Positions 51,531 to 63,464 of a stretch of DNA of 64,000 bases are shown here, piece after piece. The notes under the pieces were generated by a model that was not told the DNA's origin, ran no database searches, and saw nothing but the letters and a program-made list of their open reading frames with translations. Origin of the DNA: Limanda limanda (lineage: Eukaryota > Chordata > Actinopteri > Pleuronectiformes > Pleuronectidae); assembly GCF_963576545.1 (NCBI RefSeq), contig NW_026870418.1, forward strand, positions 310,001 through 374,000, given 5' to 3'. Position 1 is the stretch's first letter. Every line of letters begins with the position of its first letter. The position numbers and the translations under genes are program-made.

Positions 51531-54500
51531 TAACTTTTTTTGTGAAGGTCGGAGAGACTTGCAAGTAGGCTCTACCCCCACTAAATGGGGTAGCGCGCAT
51601 CGATCATTACCATCCTTGAGCTTCTCCGACTTTCGGAAGGGTTAGGGTTAGGGTTAGGGATGAAAGCACATAGGAGAAAGAGATATTCTTGAATAACTTT
51701 TTTTGTGAAGGTCGGAGAGACTTGCAAGTAGGCTCTACCCCCACTAAATGGGGTAGCGCGCATCGATCGGTACCATCCTTGAGCTTCTCCGACTTTCGGA
51801 AGGGTTAGGGTTAGGGTTAGGGATGAAAGCACATAGGAGAAAGAGATATTCTTGAATAACTTTTTTTGTGAAGGTCGGAGAGACTTGCAAGTAGGCTCTA
51901 CCCCCACTAAATGGGGTAGCGCGCATCGATCGGTACCATCCTTGAGCTTCTCCGACTTTCGGAAGGGTTAGGGTTAGGGTTAGGGATGAAAGCACATAGG
52001 AGAAAGAGATATTCTTGAATAACTTTTTTTGTGAAGGTCGGAGAGACTTGCAAGTAGGCTCTACCCCCACTAAATGGGGTAGCGCGCATCGATCGGTACC
52101 ATCTTTGAGCTTCTCCGACTTTCGGAAGGGTTAGGGTTAGGGTTAGGGATGAAAGCACATAGGAGAAAGAGATATTCTTGAATAACTTTTTTTGTGAAGG
52201 TCGGAGAGACTTGCAAGTAGGCTCTACCCCCACTAAATGGGGTAGCGCGCATCGATCGGTACCATCCTTGAGCTTCTCCGACTTTCGGAAGGGTTAGGGT
52301 TAGGGTTAGGGATGAAAGCACATAGGAGAAAGAGATATTCTTGAATAACTTTTTTTGTGAAGGTCGGAGAGACTTGCAAGTAGGCTCTACCCCCACTAAA
52401 TGGGGTAGCGCGCATCGATCGGTACCATCCTTGAGCTTCTCCGACTTTCGGAAGGGTTAGGGTTAGGGTTAGGGATGAAAGCACATAGGAGAAAGAGATA
52501 TTCTTGAATAACTTTTTTTGTGAAGGTCGGAGAGACTTGGAAAGTGGTTGCATCTGGACTAATTTGGGTCCTGCGGATCGATTGGTACCATCCCCGAGCT
52601 TGTACGACCTTCGGAAGAGGTCGACCGACGAAATTCCCCCAAATCTGAGGAGATATTCTTGAATAACTTTTTTTGTGAAGGTCGGAGAGACTTGCAAGTA
52701 GGCTCTACCCCCACTAAATGGGGTTGCGCGCATCGATCAGTACCATCCTTGAGCTTCTCCGACTTTCGGAAGGGTTAGGGTTAGGGTTAGGGATGAAAGC
52801 ACATAGGAGAAAGAGATATTCTTGAATAACTTTTTTTGTGAAGGTCGGAGAGACTTGCAAGTAGGCTCTACCCCCACTAAAGGGGGTAGCGCGCATCGAT
52901 CGGTACCATCCTTGAGCTTCTACGACTTTCGGAAGGGTTAGGGTTAGGGTTAGGGATGAAAGCACATAGGAGAAAGAGATATTCTTGAATAACTTTTTTT
53001 GTGAAGGTCGGAGAGACTTGCAAGTAGGCTCTACCCCCACTAAATGGGGTAGCGCGCATCGATCGGTACCATCCTTGAGCTTCTCCGACTTTCGGAAGGG
53101 TTAGGGTTAGGGTTAGGGATGAAAGCACATAGGAGAAAGAGATATTCTTGAATAACTTTTTTTGTGAAGGTCGGAGAGACTTGCAAGTAGGCTCTACCCC
53201 CACTAAATGGGGTAGCGCGCATCGATCGGTACCATCCTTGAGCTTCTCCGACTTTCGGAAGGGTTAGGGTTAGGGTTAGGGATGAAAGCACATAGGAGAA
53301 AGAAATATTCTTGAATAACTTTTTTTGTGAAGGTCGGAGAGACTTGCAAGTAGGCTCTACCCCCACTAAATGGGGTAGCGCGCATCGATCGGTACCATCC
53401 TTGAGCTTCTCCGACTTTCGGAAGGGTTAGGGTTAGGGTTAGGGATGAAAGCACATAGGAGAAAGAGATATTCTTGAATAACTTTTTTTGTGAAGGTCGG
53501 AGAGACTTGCAAGTAGGCTCTACCCCCACTAAATGGGGTAGCGCGCATCGATCGGTACCATCCTTGAGCTTCTCCGACTTTCGGAAGGGTTAGGGTTAGG
53601 GTTAGGGATGAAAGCACATAGGAGAAAGAGATATTCTTGAATAACTTTTTTTGTGAAGGTCGGAGAGACTTGCAAGTAGGCTCTACCCCCACTAAATGGG
53701 GTAGCGCGCATCGATCGGTACCATCTTTGAGCTTCTCCGACTTTCGGAAGGGTTAGGGTTAGGGTTAGGGATGAAAGCACATAGGAGAAAGAGATATTCT
53801 TGAATAACTTTTTTTGTGAAGGTCGGAGAGACTTGCAAGTAGGCTCTACCCCCACTAAATGGGGTAGCGCGCATCGATCGGTACCATCCTTGAGCTTCTC
53901 CGACTTTCGGAAGGGTTAGGGTTAGGGTTAGGGATGAAAGCACATAGGAGAAAGAGATATTCTTGAATAACTTTTTTTGTGAAGGTCGGAGAGACTTGCA
54001 AGTAGGCTCTACCCCCACTAAATGGGGTAGCGCGCATCGATCGGTACCATCCTTGAGCTTCTCCGACTTTCGGAAGGGTTAGGGTTAGGGTTAGGGATGA
54101 AAGCACATAGGAGAAAGAGATATTCTTGAATAACTTTTTTTGTGAAGGTCGGAGAGACTTGGAAAGTGGTTGCATCTGGACTAATTTGGGTCCTGCGGAT
54201 CGATTGGTACCATCCCCGAGCTTGTACGACCTTCGGAAGAGGTCGACCGACGAAATTCCCCCAAATCTGAGGAGATATTCTTGAATAACTTTTTTTGTGA
54301 AGGTCGGAGAGACTTGCAAGTAGGCTCTACCCCCACTAAATGGGGTAGCGCGCATCGATCGGTACCATCCTTGAGCTTCTCCGACTTTCGGAAGGGTTAG
54401 GGTTAGGGTTAGGGATGAAAGCACATAGGAGAAAGAGATATTCTTGAATAACTTTTTTTGTGAAGGTCGGAGAGACTTGCAAGTAGGCTCTACCCCCACT

Positions 54501-57500
54501 AAATGGGGTAGCGCGCATCGATCGGTACCATCCTTGAGCTTCTCCGACTTTCGGAAGGGTTAGGGTTAGGGTTAGGGATGAAAGCACATAGGAGAAAGAG
54601 ATATTCTTGAATAACTTTTTTTGTGAAGGTCGGAGAGACTTGGAAAGTGGTTGCATCTGGACTAATTTGGGTCCTGCAGATCGATTGGTACCATCCCCGA
54701 GCTTGTACGACCGTCGGAAGAGGTCGACCGACGAAATTCCCCCAAATCTGAGGAGATATTCTTGAATAACTTTTTTTGTGAAGGTCGGAGAGACTTGCAA
54801 GTAGGCTCTACCCCCACTAAATGGGGTTGCGCGCATCGATCAGTACCATCCTTGAGCTTCTCCGACTTTTGGAAGGGTTAGGGTTAGGGTTAGGGATGAA
54901 AGCACATAGGAGAAAGAGATATTCTTGAATAACTTTTTTTGTGAAGGTCGGAGAGACTTGCAAGTAGGCTCTACCCCCACTAAATGGGGTAGCGCGCATC
55001 GATCGGTACCATCTTTGAGCTTCTCCGACTTTCGGAAGGGTTAGGGTTAGGGTTAGGGATGAAAGCACATAGGAGAAAGAGATATTCTTGAATAACTTTT
55101 TTTGTGAAGGTCGGAGAGACTTGCAAGTAGGCTCTACCCCCACTAAATGGGGTAGCGCGCATCGATCGGTACCATCCTTGAGCTTCTCCGACTTTCGGAA
55201 GGGTTAGGGTTAGGGTTAGGGATGAAAGCACATAGGAGAAAGAGATATTCTTGAATAACTTTTTTTGTGAAGGTCGGAGAGACTTGCAAGTAGGCTCTAC
55301 CCCCACTAAATGGGGTAGCGCGCATCGATCGGTACCATCTTTGAGCTTCTCCGACTTTCGGAAGGGTTAGGGTTAGGGTTAGGGATGAAAGCACATAGGA
55401 GAAAGAGATATTCTTGAATAACTTTTTTTGTGAAGGTCGGAGAGACTTGCAAGTAGGCTCTACCCCCACTAAATGGGGTAGCGCGCATCGATCGGTACCA
55501 TCCTTGAGCTTCTCCGACTTTCGGAAGGGTTAGGGTTAGGGTTAGGGATGAAAGCACATAGGAGAAAGAGATATTCTTGAATAACTTTTTTTGTGAAGGT
55601 CGGAGAGACTTGCAAGTAGGCTCTACCCCCACTAAATGGGGTAGCGCGCATCGATCGGTACCATCCTTGAGCTTCTCCGACTTTCGGAAGGGTTAGGGTT
55701 AGGGTTAGGGATGAAAGCACATAGGAGAAAGAGATATTCTTGAATAACTTTTTTTGTGAAGGTCGGAGAGACTTGGAAAGTGGTTGCATCTGGACTAATT
55801 TGGGTCCTGCGGATCGATTGGTACCATCCCCGAGCTTGTACGACCTTCGGAAGAGGTCGACCGACGAAATTCCCCCAAATCTGAGGAGATATTCTTGAAT
55901 AACTTTTTTTGTGAAGGTCGGAGAGACTTGCAAGTAGGCTCTACCCCCACTAAATGGGGTTGCGCGCATCGATCAGTACCATCCTTGAGCTTCTCCGACT
56001 TTCGGAAGGGTTAGGGTTAGGGTTAGGGATGAAAGCACATAGGAGAAAGAGATATTCTTGAATAACTTTTTTTGTGAAGGTCGGAGAGACTTGCAAGTAG
56101 GCTCTACCCCCACTAAATGGGGTAGCGCGCATCGATCGGTACCATCCTTGAGCTTCTACGACTTTCGGAAGGGTTAGGGTTAGGGTTAGGGATGAAAGCA
56201 CATAGGAGAAAGAGATATTCTTGAATAACTTTTTTTGTGAAGGTCGGAGAGACTTGCAAGTAGGCTCTACCCCCACTAAATGGGGTAGCGCGCATCGATC
56301 GGTACCATCCTTGAGCTTCTCCGACTTTCGGAAGGGTTAGGGTTAGGGTTAGGGATGAAAGCACATAGGAGAAAGAGATATTCTTGAATAACTTTTTTTG
56401 TGAAGGTCGGAGAGACTTGCAAGTAGGCTCTACCCCCACTAAATGGGGTAGCGCGCATCGATCGGTACCATCCTTGAGCTTCTCCGACTTTCGGAAGGGT
56501 TAGGGTTAGGGTTAGGGATGAAAGCACATAGGAGAAAGAAATATTCTTGAATAACTTTTTTTGTGAAGGTCGGAGAGACTTGCAAGTAGGCTCTACCCCC
56601 ACTAAATGGGGTAGCGCGCATCGATCGGTACCATCCTTGAGCTTCTCCGACTTTCGGAAGGGTTAGGGTTAGGGTTAGGGATGAAAGCACATAGGAGAAA
56701 GAGATATTCTTGAATAACTTTTTTTGTGAAGGTCGGAGAGACTTGCAAGTAGGCTCTACCCCCACTAAATGGGGTAGCGCGCATCGATCGGTACCATCCT
56801 TGAGCTTCTACGACTTTCGGAAGGGTTAGGGTTAGGGTTAGGGATGAAAGCACATAGGAGAAAGAGATATTCTTGAATAACTTTTTTTGTGAAGGTCGGA
56901 GAGACTTGCAAGTAGGCTCTACCCCCACTAAATGGGGTAGCGCGCATCGATCGGTACCATCCTTGAGCTTCTCCGACTTTCGGAAGGGTTAGGGTTAGGG
57001 TTAGGGATGAAAGCACATAGGAGAAAGAGATATTCTTGAATAACTTTTTTTGTGAAGGTCGGAGAGACTTGCAAGTAGGCTCTACCCCCACTAAATGGGG
57101 TAGCGCGCATCGATCGGTACCATCCTTGAGCTTCTCCGACTTTCGGAAGGGTTAGGGTTAGGGTTAGGGATGAAAGCACATAGGAGAAAGAAATATTCTT
57201 GAATAACTTTTTTTGTGAAGGTCGGAGAGACTTGCAAGTAGGCTCTACCCCCACTAAATGGGGTAGCGCGCATCGATCGGTACCATCCTTGAGCTTCTCC
57301 GACTTTCGGAAGGGTTAGGGTTAGGGTTAGGGATGAAAGCACATAGGAGAAAGAGATATTCTTGAATAACTTTTTTTGTGAAGGTCGGAGAGACTTGCAA
57401 GTAGGCTCTACCCCCACTAAATGGGGTAGCGCGCATCGATCGGTACCATCCTTGAGCTTCTCCGACTTTCGGAAGGGTTAGGGTTAGGGTTAGGGATGAA

Positions 57501-59604
57501 AGCACATAGGAGAAAGAGATATTCTTGAATAACTTTTTTTGTGAAGGTCGGAGAGACTTGCAAGTAGGCTCTACCCCCACTAAATGGGGTAGCGCGCATC
57601 GATCGGTACCATCTTTGAGCTTCTCCGACTTTCGGAAGGGTTAGGGTTAGGGTTAGGGATGAAAGCACATAGGAGAAAGAGATATTCTTGAATAACTTTT
57701 TTTGTGAAGGTCGGAGAGACTTGCAAGTAGGCTCTACCCCCACTAAATGGGGTAGCGCGCATCGATCGGTACCATCCTTGAGCTTCTCCGACTTTCGGAA
57801 GGGTTAGGGTTAGGGTTAGGGATGAAAGCACATAGGAGAAAGAGATATTCTTGAATAACTTTTTTTGTGAAGGTCGGAGAGACTTGCAAGTAGGCTCTAC
57901 CCCCACTAAATGGGGTAGCGCGCATCGATCGGTACCATCCTTGAGCTTCTCCGACTTTCGGAAGGGTTAGGGTTAGGGTTAGGGATGAAAGCACATAGGA
58001 GAAAGAGATATTCTTGAATAACTTTTTTTGTGAAGGTCGGAGAGACTTGGAAAGTGGTTGCATCTGGACTAATTTGGGTCCTGCGGATCGATTGGTACCA
58101 TCCCCGAGCTTGTACGACCTTCGGAAGAGGTCGACCGACGAAATTCCCCCAAATCTGAGGAGATATTCTTGAATAACTTTTTTTGTGAAGGTCGGAGAGA
58201 CTTGCAAGTAGGCTCTACCCCCACTAAATGGGGTAGCGCGCATCGATCGGTACCATCCTTGAGCTTCTCCGACTTTCGGAAGGGTTAGGGTTAGGGTTAG
58301 GGATGAAAGCACATAGGAGAAAGAGATATTCTTGAATAACTTTTTTTGTGAAGGTCGGAGAGACTTGCAAGTAGGCTCTACCCCCACTAAATGGGGTAGC
58401 GCGCATCGATCGGTACCATCCTTGAGCTTCTCCGACTTTCGGAAGGGTTAGGGTTAGGGTTAGGGATGAAAGCACATAGGAGAAAGAGATATTCTTGAAT
58501 AACTTTTTTTGTGAAGGTCGGAGAGACTTGGAAAGTGGTTGCATCTGGACTAATTTGGGTCCTGCAGATCGATTGGTACCATCCCCGAGCTTGTACGACC
58601 GTCGGAAGAGGTCGACCGACGAAATTCCCCCAAATCTGAGGAGATATTCTTGAATAACTTTTTTTGTGAAGGTCGGAGAGACTTGCAAGTAGGCTCTACC
58701 CCCACTAAATGGGGTTGCGCGCATCGATCAGTACCATCCTTGAGCTTCTCCGACTTTTGGAAGGGTTAGGGTTAGGGATGAAAGCACATAGGAGAAAGAG
58801 ATATTCTTGAATAACTTTTTTTGTGAAGGTCGGAGAGACTTGCAAGTAGGCTCTACCCCCACTAAATGGGGTAGCGCGCATCGATCGGTACCATCTTTGA
58901 GCTTCTCCGACTTTCGGAAGGGTTAGGGTTAGGGTTAGGGATGAAAGCACATAGGAGAAAGAGATATTCTTGAATAACTTTTTTTGTGAAGGTCGGAGAG
59001 ACTTGCAAGTAGGCTCTACCCCCACTAAATGGGGTAGCGCGCATCGATCGGTACCATCCTTGAGCTTCTCCGACTTTCGGAAGGGTTAGGGTTAGGGTTA
59101 GGGATGAAAGCACATAGGAGAAAGAGATATTCTTGAATAACTTTTTTTGTGAAGGTCGGAGAGACTTGGAAAGTGGTTGCATCTGGACTAATTTGGGTCC
59201 TGCGGATCGATTGGTACCATCCCCGAGCTTGTACGACCTTCGGAAGAGGTCGACCGACGAAATTCCCCCAAATCTGAGGAGATATTCTTGAATAACTTTT
59301 TTTGTGAAGGTCGGAGAGACTTGCAAGTAGGCTCTACCCCCACTAAATGGGGTTGCGCGCATCGATCGGTACCATTCTTGAGCTTCTCCGACTTTCGGAA
59401 GGGTTAGGGTTAGGGTTAGGGATGAAAGCACATAGGAGAAAGAGATATTCTTGAATAACTTTTTTTGTGAAGGTCGGAGAGACTTGCAAGTAGGCTCTAC
59501 CCCCACTAAATGGGGTAGCGCGCATCGATCAGTACCATCCTTGAGCTTCTCCGACTTTCGGAAGGGTTAGGGTTAGGGTTAGGGATGAAAGCACATAGGA
59601 GAAA
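51531..59604 (+). repeat. Nested higher-order region: 7597-, 3236- and 3888-bp offsets
   Basis: 51.5-55.1 kb copies 43.9-47.5 kb at 7597 bp; it includes 'atcattacc' near 51,603 and 'cttctacgac'. Overlapping parts recur at 3236 bp (the B at 52495 against 55731) and at 3888 bp (54117 against 58005; 54598 against 58486). The longest B-free run in the window, 13 A units, lies between the B units at 55731 and 58005. 'cgaccgtcgg' B variants lie near 54,711 and 58,599. One A157 is at 58763-58777. Confidence 0.8.
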
Positions 59605-61365
59605 GAGATATTCTTGAATAACTTTTTTTGTGAAGGTCGGAGAGACTTGGAAAGTGGTTGCATCTGGACTAATTTGGGTCCTGCGGATCGATTGGTACCA
59701 TCCCCGAGCTTGTACGACCTTCGAAAGAGGTCGACCGACGAAATTCCCCCAAATCTGAGGAGATATTCTTGAATAACTTTTTTTGTGAAGGTCGGAGAGA
59801 CTTGCAAGTAGGCTCTACCCCCACTAAATGGGGTTGCGCGCATCGATCAGTACCATCCTTGAGCTTCTCCGACTTTCGGAAGGGTTAGGGTTAGGGTTAG
59901 GGATGAAAGCACATAGGAGAAAGAGATATTCTTGAATAACTTTTTTTGTGAAGGTCGGAGAGACTTGGAAAGTGGTTGCATCTGGACTAATTTGGGTCCT
60001 GCGGATCGATTGGTACCATCCCCGAGCTTGTACGACCTTCGGAAGAGGTCGACCGACGAAATTCCCCCAAATCTGAGGAGATATTCTTGAATAACTTTTT
60101 TTGTGAAGGTCGGAGAGACTTGCAAGTAGGCTCTACCCCCACTAAATGGGGTTGCGCGCATCGATCAGTACCATCCTTGAGCTTCTCCGACTTTCGGAAG
60201 GGTTAGGGTTAGGGTTAGGGATGAAAGCACATAGGAGAAAGAGATATTCTTGAATAACTTTTTTTGTGAAGGTCGGAGAGACTTGCAAGTAGGCTCTACC
60301 CCCACTAAATGGGGTAGCGCGCATCGATCGGTACCATCCTTGAGCTTCTCCGACTTTCGGAAGGGTTAGGGTTAGGGTTAGGGATGAAAGCACATAGGAG
60401 AAAGAGATATTCTTGAATAACTTTTTTTGTGAAGGTCGGAGAGACTTGGAAAGTGGTTGCATCTGGACTAATTTGGGTCCTGCGGATCGATTGGTACCAT
60501 CCCCGAGCTTGTACGACCTTCGGAAGAGGTCGACCGACGAAATTCCCCCAAATCTGAGGAGATATTCTTGAATAACTTTTTTTGTGAAGGTCGGAGAGAC
60601 TTGCAAGTAGGCTCTACCCCCACTAAATGGGGTTGCGCGCATCGATCAGTACCATCCTTGAGCTTCTCCGACTTTCGGAAGGGTTAGGGTTAGGGTTAGG
60701 GATGAAAGCACATAGGAGAAAGAGATATTCTTGAATAACCTTTTTTGTGAAGGTCGGAGAGACTTGCAAGTAGGCTCTACCCCCACTAAATGGGGTAGCG
60801 CGCATCGATCGGTACCATCCTTGAGCTTCTCCGACTTTCGGAAGGGTTAGGGTTAGGGTTAGGGATGAAAGCACATAGGAGAAAGAGATATTCTTGAAAA
60901 ACTTTTTTTGTGAAGGTCGGAGAGACTTGCAAGTAGGCTCTACCCCCACTAAATGGGGTAGCGCGCATCGATCGGTACCATCCTTGAGCTTCTCCGACTT
61001 TCGGAAGGGTTAGGGTTAGGGTTAGGGATGAAAGCACATAGGAGAAAGAGATATTCTTGAATAACTTTTTTTGTGAAGGTCGGAGAGACTTGCAAGTAGG
61101 CTCTACCCCCACTAAATGGGGTAGCGCGCATCGATCGGTACCATCCTTGAGCTTCTCCGACTTTCGGAAGGGTTAGGGTTAGGGTTAGGGATGAAAGCAC
61201 ATAGGAGAAAGAGATATTCTTGAATAACTTTTTTTGTGAAGGTCGGAGAGACTTGGAAAGTGGTTGCATCTGGACTAATTTGGGTCCTGCGGATCGATTG
61301 GTACCATCCCCGAGCTTGTACAACCTTCGGAAGAGGTCGACCGACGAAATTCCCCCAAATCTGAG

Positions 61366-61534
61366 GAGATATTCTTGAATAACTTTTTTTGTGAAGGTCG
61401 GAGAGACTTGCAAGTAGGCTCTACCCCCACTAAATGGGGTAGCGCGCATCGATCGGTACCATCCTTGAGCTTCTCCGACTTTCGGAAGGGTTAGGGTTAG
61501 GGTTAGGGTTAGGGATGAAAGCACATAGGAGAAA
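61366..61534 (+). repeat. A169 unit with four TTAGGG
   Basis: This A unit carries GGG(TTAGGG)4 at 61488-61514, one telomere repeat more than standard, giving five GGG tracts. It lies between two B units, so the B-to-B spacing is 324 bp instead of 318. It is the first of only two such units in the window; the second is exactly 1930 bp downstream. Confidence 0.93.
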
Positions 61535-63295
61535 GAGATATTCTTGAATAACTTTTTTTGTGAAGGTCGGAGAGACTTGGAAAGTGGTTGCATCTGGACT
61601 AATTTGGGTCCTGCGGATCGATTGGTACCATCCCCGAGCTTGTACGACCTTCGGAAGAGGTCGACCGACGAAATTCCCCCAAATCTGAGGAGATATTCTT
61701 GAATAACTTTTTTTGTGAAGGTCGGAGAGACTTGCAAGTAGGCTCTACCCCCACTAAATGGGGTTGCGCGCATCGATCAGTACCATCCTTGAGCTTCTCC
61801 GACTTTCGGAAGGGTTAGGGTTAGGGTTAGGGATGAAAGCACATAGGAGAAAGAGATATTCTTGAATAACTTTTTTTGTGAAGGTCGGAGAGACTTGGAA
61901 AGTGGTTGCATCTGGACTAATTTGGGTCCTGCAGATCGATTGGTACCATCCCCGAGCTTGTACGACCTTCGGAAGAGGTCGACCGACGAAATTCCCCCAA
62001 ATCTGAGGAGATATTCTTGAATAACTTTTTTTGTGAAGGTCGGAGAGACTTGCAAGTAGGCTCTACCCCCACTAAATGGGGTTGCGCGCATCGATCAGTA
62101 CCATCCTTGAGCTTCTCCGACTTTCGGAAGGGTTAGGGTTAGGGTTAGGGATGAAAGCACATAGGAGAAAGAGATATTCTTGAATAACTTTTTTTGTGAA
62201 GGTCGGAGAGACTTGCAAGTAGGCTCTACCCCCACTAAATGGGGTAGCGCGCATCGATCGGTACCATCCTTGAGCTTCTCCGACTTTCGGAAGGGTTAGG
62301 GTTAGGGTTAGGGATGAAAGCACATAGGAGAAAGAGATATTCTTGAATAACTTTTTTTGTGAAGGTCGGAGAGACTTGGAAAGTGGTTGCATCTGGACTA
62401 ATTTGGGTCCTGCGGATCGATTGGTACCATCCCCGAGCTTGTACGACCTTCGGAAGAGGTCGACCGACGAAATTCCCCCAAATCTGAGGAGATATTCTTG
62501 AATAACTTTTTTTGTGAAGGTCGGAGAGACTTGCAAGTAGGCTCTACCCCCACTAAATGGGGTTGCGCGCATCGATCAGTACCATCCTTGAGCTTCTCCG
62601 ACTTTCGGAAGGGTTAGGGTTAGGGTTAGGGATGAAAGCACATAGGAGAAAGAGATATTCTTGAATAACTTTTTTTGTGAAGGTCGGAGAGACTTGCAAG
62701 TAGGCTCTACCCCAACTAAATGGGGTAGCGCGCATCGATCGGTACCATCCTTGAGCTTCTCCGACTTTCGGAAGGGTTAGGGTTAGGGTTAGGGATGAAA
62801 GCACATAGGAGAAAGAGATATTCTTGAAAAACTTTTTTTGTGAAGGTCGGAGAGACTTGCAAGTAGGCTCTACCCCCACTAAATGGGGTAGCGCGCATCG
62901 ATCGGTACCATCCTTGAGCTTCTCCGACTTTCGGAAGGGTTAGGGTTAGGGTTAGGGATGAAAGCACATAGGAGAAAGAGATATTCTTGAATAACTTTTT
63001 TTGTGAAGGTCGGAGAGACTTGCAAGTAGGCTCTACCCCCACTAAATGGGGTAGCGCGCATCGATCGGTACCATCCTTGAGCTTCTCCGACTTTCGGAAG
63101 GGTTAGGGTTAGGGTTAGGGATGAAAGCACATAGGAGAAAGAGATATTCTTGAATAACTTTTTTTGTGAAGGTCGGAGAGACTTGGAAAGTGGTTGCATC
63201 TGGACTAATTTGGGTCCTGCGGATCGATTGGTACCATCCCCGAGCTTGTACAACCTTCGGAAGAGGTCGACCGACGAAATTCCCCCAAATCTGAG

Positions 63296-63464
63296 GAGAT
63301 ATTCTTGAATAACTTTTTTTGTGAAGGTCGGAGAGACTTGCAAGTAGGCTCTACCCCCACTAAATGGGGTAGCGCGCATCGATCGGTACCATCCTTGAGC
63401 TTCTCCGACTTTCGGAAGGGTTAGGGTTAGGGTTAGGGTTAGGGATGAAAGCACATAGGAGAAA
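63296..63464 (+). repeat. A169 unit with four TTAGGG, second copy
   Basis: GGG(TTAGGG)4 at 63418-63444. It is the 1930-bp homologue of the A169 unit at 61366 and shares its neighbours, including the B variant reading 'gtacaacc' just upstream. One expansion followed by block duplication explains both. Confidence 0.93.

Larger units (their letters stand above)
3398..58797 (+). repeat. A157 variants: 19 A units with only two TTAGGG
   Basis: Nineteen A units carry GGG(TTAGGG)2 instead of GGG(TTAGGG)3, a clean 6-bp loss. The short blocks start at 3521, 4811, 7544, 8989, 10271, 11553, 12028, 16057, 22825, 23300, 24574, 26174, 26494, 26969, 30012, 30813, 31133, 37281 and 58763. Seventeen lie left of 31.2 kb and only two to the right. 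Each has three GGG tracts, one too few for an intramolecular three-tetrad G-quadruplex from the block alone. The coordinates given span the first to last such unit; most units between them are the 163-bp form. Confidence 0.92.
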
